Shown here: piece by piece, positions 5,325-6,954 of the stretch
How positions within the stretch are numbered: the stretch's first letter is position 1
How the letters are laid out: each line of letters starts with the position of its first letter
Origin: an uncultured Lachnospiraceae bacterium
GTDB taxonomy: Bacteria; Bacillota; Clostridia; Lachnospirales; Lachnospiraceae
Direction of reading: 5' to 3'
NCBI GenBank assembly: GCA_910584785.1
Contig: CAJUDX010000083.1
Coordinates: forward strand, 4,681 to 11,634
Length of the DNA stretch: 6,954 nt
Notes under the pieces: model-generated
What the model saw: the letters and a program-made list of their open reading frames with translations, nothing else
Databases searched by the model: none
Told to the model about the DNA's origin: nothing
Position numbers and translations under genes: made by a program

Positions 5325-5376
5325 TGCAAAGGGATAAAATAAATGAATAAATCACAGAGGAGAATACAGGAAAATA

Positions 5377-6054
5377 ATGGAGAAAAAACAGCGGGGAAAA
5401 CGGCTGGCAGAGTACAGAACCGATTATGTGGTGTTTGACCTGGAGACAACTGGGCTAAGTCCTGTATCGGATGCAATCGTTGAAATTTCAGGGATAAAAG
5501 TAAAGGCAGGGAAGGTGACAGGGAATTTTTCGATGCTGGTCAATCCCGGACGTTCCATTCCTTATGGGGCCATCGCCGTTCATGGAATTACCGATGATAT
5601 GGTAAAGGATGCACCGTGCATTGCTCAGGCGCTTGGCGATTTTCTGAAGTTTGCAGGTGATATGGTGCTGGTTGGACATAATATCCACACCTTTGATATG
5701 AAATTTTTATATGAGGCTTCGGGGAAAGAGCTAAACAAAACAGTAGCCAATGATTACATTGATACCCTCTACCTTGCCCGGAGATGCCTGCCGCAGCTGG
5801 CGCATCACCGTTTGGTTGATTTGGCTGCACATTTTCATTTCCCGACGGAGGGTGCTCACCGTGCATTAAATGACTGCATCATGAACCAGAAATGCTATGA
5901 AGCGATGGCAAAGCTGCAAAAAGAAAAAGTCATTGCTCCGGATCTTGTCTGTCCTCGATGCAAGGGGGAATTGATAAAACGAGAAGGCCGGTATGGAAGT
6001 TTTTATGGCTGCGCCAACTTTCCTTCCTGCCGTTATACAAAAAACATCGGATAG
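5377..6054 (+). CDS. DEDDh 3'-5' exonuclease (DnaQ/PolC epsilon type) with C-terminal topoisomerase zinc finger
   Basis: The protein has 225 residues. Residues 16-180 are an RNase T/DnaQ-type exonuclease fold with D21 and E23 in FDLETTG (Exo I), H101-N102 and D107 (Exo II), and H161 and D166 (Exo III, DEDDh type). The catalytic set is complete, so it should remove nucleotides from 3' ends with two metal ions. Residues 190-225 carry C192, C195, C212 and C218 in the form CPRC/GCANFPSC, the C4 zinc finger usually found in repeats at the end of bacterial topoisomerase I, likely for single-stranded DNA binding. ATG 5377 is the first in-frame ATG. It has only a weak AGGA (5368-5371) close by, and the better GAGGAG (5357-5362) is 14 nt away, so translation may be modest. 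It probably belongs to a transcript with the HAD gene and the debranching enzyme. It is too short and lacks other modules to be a replicative polymerase, and proofreading or repair is the likely role. Confidence 0.9.
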   Translation: MEKKQRGKRLAEYRTDYVVFDLETTGLSPVSDAIVEISGIKVKAGKVTGNFSMLVNPGRSIPYGAIAVHGITDDMVKDAPCIAQALGDFLKFAGDMVLVGHNIHTFDMKFLYEASGKELNKTVANDYIDTLYLARRCLPQLAHHRLVDLAAHFHFPTEGAHRALNDCIMNQKCYEAMAKLQKEKVIAPDLVCPRCKGELIKREGRYGSFYGCANFPSCRYTKNIG

Positions 6055-6088
6055 TAAATGAACATTTATTATAAAGGAGCAGAATACA

Positions 6089-6954
6089 ATGGAAACAATC
6101 AATCAAAATGACCAGTTACCTCTCTCTGAAATCCAGCAGGAGAATGGTATAAACCGAACTATTCCAAGTCTTGCCCTCCCACGAACGATTCACCTGGTTC
6201 CGATGGACCGGATATCGGGATTTGATGTGCGCCCTGGATTTTATGAAATTAACGGAGCGACAGCGATTCCCGGCGGGGTAAATTTCACGGTATACTCTCA
6301 TGGGGCAACCTCGATTGAATTGTTGCTTTTTCACCGCGAGGAAAATACACCGTTTGCCATTATCCCCTTCCCAAAGCATTACCGCATCGGCAATGTCTAT
6401 TCCATGATTGTATTTAAGCTGGAGATTGGTGCATTTGAGTACGCCTACCGCGTGGACGGCCCATATGATCCGAAAAAGGGATTAATTTTTGATAAAAACA
6501 AGTACCTTCTCGACCCTTACGCCAAGGCTGTGACCGGACAAAGTCAATGGGGCGAGTCATCGCCTCACGAACAGCATTATAAAGCCAGGGTGGTAAAGGA
6601 TGACTTTGACTGGGGAACGATTCCGCAGCCTCTTTTGCCCATGGAGGATTTGATTATTTATGAGCTTCATGTCCGGGGATTTACTAAACATGAATCCTCC
6701 GGTGTATTTCATCCGGGAACCTTTGCCGGATTGATGGAAAAACTCCCGTATTTGCTGGAACTTGGGGTTAATGTAGTAGAACTGATGCCGATTTTTGAGT
6801 TTGATGAAATGCAGGATTACCGGGAAGTAAACGGCGAAAAGCTGTATAATTACTGGGGGTATAATACGGTCAGCTTCTTTGCGCCGAATACCAGCTATAC
6901 CGCCAGCAAGGAGTATAACCGGGAGGGAAATGAACTCAAACATCTGATTCAGGT
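6089..6954 (+). CDS. glgX: GlgX/isoamylase-type glycogen debranching enzyme (3'-truncated)
   Basis: The frame is open from ATG 6089 to the window end, giving 288 visible residues. Family members are usually above 600, so more than half is missing. AAAGGAG (6073-6079) lies 9 nt upstream and the gap from the exonuclease stop is only 34 nt, which suggests one operon. Residues about 45-140 look like the N-terminal CBM48 beta-sandwich (GVNFTVYS and YAYRVDGPYD segments). The start of the GH13 barrel follows, with YELHVRGF (191-198), VELMPIFEFDE (230-240) and NYWGYN with FFAP (254-266), all typical of the GlgX/isoamylase/pullulanase branch. The catalytic Asp, Glu and Asp lie beyond the window. It would hydrolyse alpha-1,6 branch points in glycogen or related glucans. 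No signal peptide is seen, so it is probably cytoplasmic and acts on stored glycogen. A type I pullulanase or a wider alpha-amylase-family assignment cannot be excluded from this part. Confidence 0.9.
   Translation, partial: METINQNDQLPLSEIQQENGINRTIPSLALPRTIHLVPMDRISGFDVRPGFYEINGATAIPGGVNFTVYSHGATSIELLLFHREENTPFAIIPFPKHYRIGNVYSMIVFKLEIGAFEYAYRVDGPYDPKKGLIFDKNKYLLDPYAKAVTGQSQWGESSPHEQHYKARVVKDDFDWGTIPQPLLPMEDLIIYELHVRGFTKHESSGVFHPGTFAGLMEKLPYLLELGVNVVELMPIFEFDEMQDYREVNGEKLYNYWGYNTVSFFAPNTSYTASKEYNREGNELKHLIQ

Noticed and set aside
6557..6943. Minus-strand open frame (128 codons) opposite the debranching gene
   Set aside because: The plus strand encodes a clear GH13 protein with conserved motifs over this whole stretch. 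The minus frame shows no domain or ribosome binding site.

Overview
The window reads as a chromosomal segment of a strictly anaerobic, low-to-mid GC Firmicute, most likely a clostridial gut bacterium of the Lachnospiraceae type. The reasons are a clostridial-style RnfB with many ferredoxin motifs, strong AGGAGG-type ribosome binding sites, sigma-A-like promoters, a tRNA gene without an encoded CCA end, and bacteriohemerythrin fusions. The species assignment is inference.

Layout. Positions 1-729 are the 3' part of rnfB, probably the last gene of an rnf operon (ion-pumping ferredoxin:NAD+ oxidoreductase). Positions 731-848 hold a GC-rich, noncoding, foldable stretch that ends in a strong intrinsic terminator (849-890). 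Two tandem paralogues follow (1061-2410 and 2841-4214). They are about 78% identical by hand alignment without gaps. Each encodes an N-terminal bacteriohemerythrin domain with all seven iron ligands, a CheX-like middle domain, and a C-terminal response-regulator receiver domain. They are separated by a terminator, candidate promoters and five imperfect 31-bp tandem repeats. A convergent tRNA-Ala(GGC) gene lies on the minus strand at 4291-4363. An A-tract-rich divergent promoter region follows. Then come three plus-strand genes: a phosphoglycolate-phosphatase-like HAD hydrolase (4578-5243), a DEDDh exonuclease with a C-terminal topoisomerase-type zinc finger (5377-6054), and the 5' part of a GlgX/isoamylase-type debranching enzyme (6089 to the window end).

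How it may work together. The hemerythrin proteins probably bind O2 (or sense iron or redox state) in the cytoplasm and pass this on through a CheX-like/receiver module. No output domain is fused, so they must act through protein contacts. Their position next to rnf, an O2-sensitive iron-sulfur machine, suits an oxygen-response or oxygen-buffering role, but that link is only contextual. The last three genes look like an ordinary metabolic and repair cluster that is probably co-transcribed.

The items most worth a second look are the structured RNA or attenuator candidate after rnfB, the three-domain hemerythrin pair with substituted CheX catalytic positions, the helically phased 31-bp repeats between the paralogues, and the triplet-phased repeat cluster after the HAD gene.
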